DNA of 38,755 bases from a virus, in the IMG/VR virus record IMGVR_UViG_3300032607_001506, positions 1-38,755 of that record; one strand, given 5' to 3'. A program made the position numbers and the translations under genes. Shown one piece after another: positions 38,420 to 38,755 of the stretch; within the stretch, counting starts at the first letter, position 1; every line of letters begins with the position of its first letter. The notes below the pieces were generated by a model, which saw only the letters and a program-made list of their open reading frames with translations, was not told the DNA's origin and did no database searches.

Positions 38420-38521
38420 GTTGCGGTATTCTCATCAAATTAGTATATCTGTTGCATTCTGTTTGGCTCTACCCTAGAGAGAAACAACAAAACACTGAGA
38501 ATATGACAATAAAGGACTCCC

Positions 38522-38537
38522 TTAACAAAACTTTAAC
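38522..38537. repeat. TTAAC pair, 11-bp spacing
   Basis: TTAAC at 38522 and 38533. Confidence 0.5.
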
Positions 38538-38605
38538 ACAAATAGTTAGGAATTCAAAGGAATTAGTTTAATTTCATAGCCAATTGAGACAAAATAAAGT
38601 AATTC

Positions 38606-38657
38606 GGGGGGCAAACTGTAAACTTTAGGACTGACAACTTACAGTTTGGGGGGCAAA
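38606..38657. repeat. Direct GGGGGGCAAA repeat with inner inverted repeat
   Basis: GGGGGGCAAA at 38606 and 38648 (42 bp apart); between them CAAACTGTAA (38612-38621) and TTACAGTTTG (38639-38648) are perfect inverse copies. Confidence 0.6.
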
Positions 38658-38755
38658 AATACATTTTCAGTTACAAATTTCAACTTTAGTGGGTGAAATC
38701 CTTAAAATATGGTAGGTAAAACCCCGAAATTTATGGGTTTTTATCTGTATTGAAA

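Larger units (their letters stand above)
38420..38755. other. Non-coding right end
   Basis: No ORF seen. It holds an 8-bp inverted repeat TATTCTCA (38427) / TGAGAATA (38496), a TTAAC pair, and the G6CAAA element. Resembles another control region; the next gene lies outside. Confidence 0.4.

Noticed and set aside
1-38755. CRISPR array
   Set aside because: No repeat of 20 nt or more with regular spacers was seen; the only regular repeats are 5-mers at 11-bp steps.
1-38755. Insertion sequences or an integrase
   Set aside because: No transposase or integrase motif was recognised; mobile genes seen are homing endonucleases only.

Overview
The window looks like part of a large, AT-rich tailed phage (or prophage) of a Bacteroidetes host, most likely Flavobacteriia. 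Three things support this. Promoters fit the Bacteroidetes consensus (TTG, 19-20 nt, TAnnTTTG) and start codons lack Shine-Dalgarno sites. A terminase - portal - scaffold - capsid morphogenesis block is present. Phage replication and recombination genes sit beside a 23-gene tRNA array. I cannot name a species or phage genus from sequence alone.

Layout. (1) 1-14357, minus strand: virion module. Read in transcription order it runs HTH protein, HU-like protein, Zn-cluster protein, two small proteins, a GIY-YIG homing endonuclease inserted just before TerL, TerL, portal, acidic scaffold-like protein, major capsid candidate, two head/neck candidates, and a structural protein that leaves the window at base 1. 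(2) 14479-19383, plus strand: tRNA array holding an HNH endonuclease, several tiny ORFs on their own promoter/terminator cassettes, atypical tRNAs and structured spacers. (3) 19384-20190: no ORF, but a short RNA candidate and a roughly 480-nt highly structured region with a pseudoknot, placed where large phage RNAs of the GOLLD/ROOL type are known to occur. (4) 20239-31140, plus strand: replication/recombination operon (SF2 helicase, PhoH-like ATPase, HNH, RecA-like, SegE-like GIY-YIG, HAD phosphatase, SSB-like), then a GroES-like/GroEL pair and small membrane proteins. (5) 31194-33244, minus strand: eight small genes ending at a shared bidirectional terminator. (6) 33245-33717: non-coding, with C-tracts, TTAAC repeats and a promoter. 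(7) 33718-38755, plus strand: many small genes separated by terminators (J-domain protein, zinc-finger protein, winged-helix candidate, DUF7659-like protein) and repeated clusters of TTAAC/GTTAA spaced by 11 bp.

How it fits together: replication and chaperonin genes read rightward and virion genes leftward from a divergent control region near 14.4 kb. The tRNA array may offset codon-use differences from the host. The GroEL/ES pair may assist folding of phage proteins. The 11-bp phased TTAAC repeats recur at promoters and gene ends in the right module and at the HTH gene, which suggests one regulator or replication protein acting at both places. The strongest candidates for new biology are the large structured RNA, the phased repeats, the GroES-like partner of GroEL, the four-copy extended promoter with tiny ORFs, and several non-canonical tRNAs.
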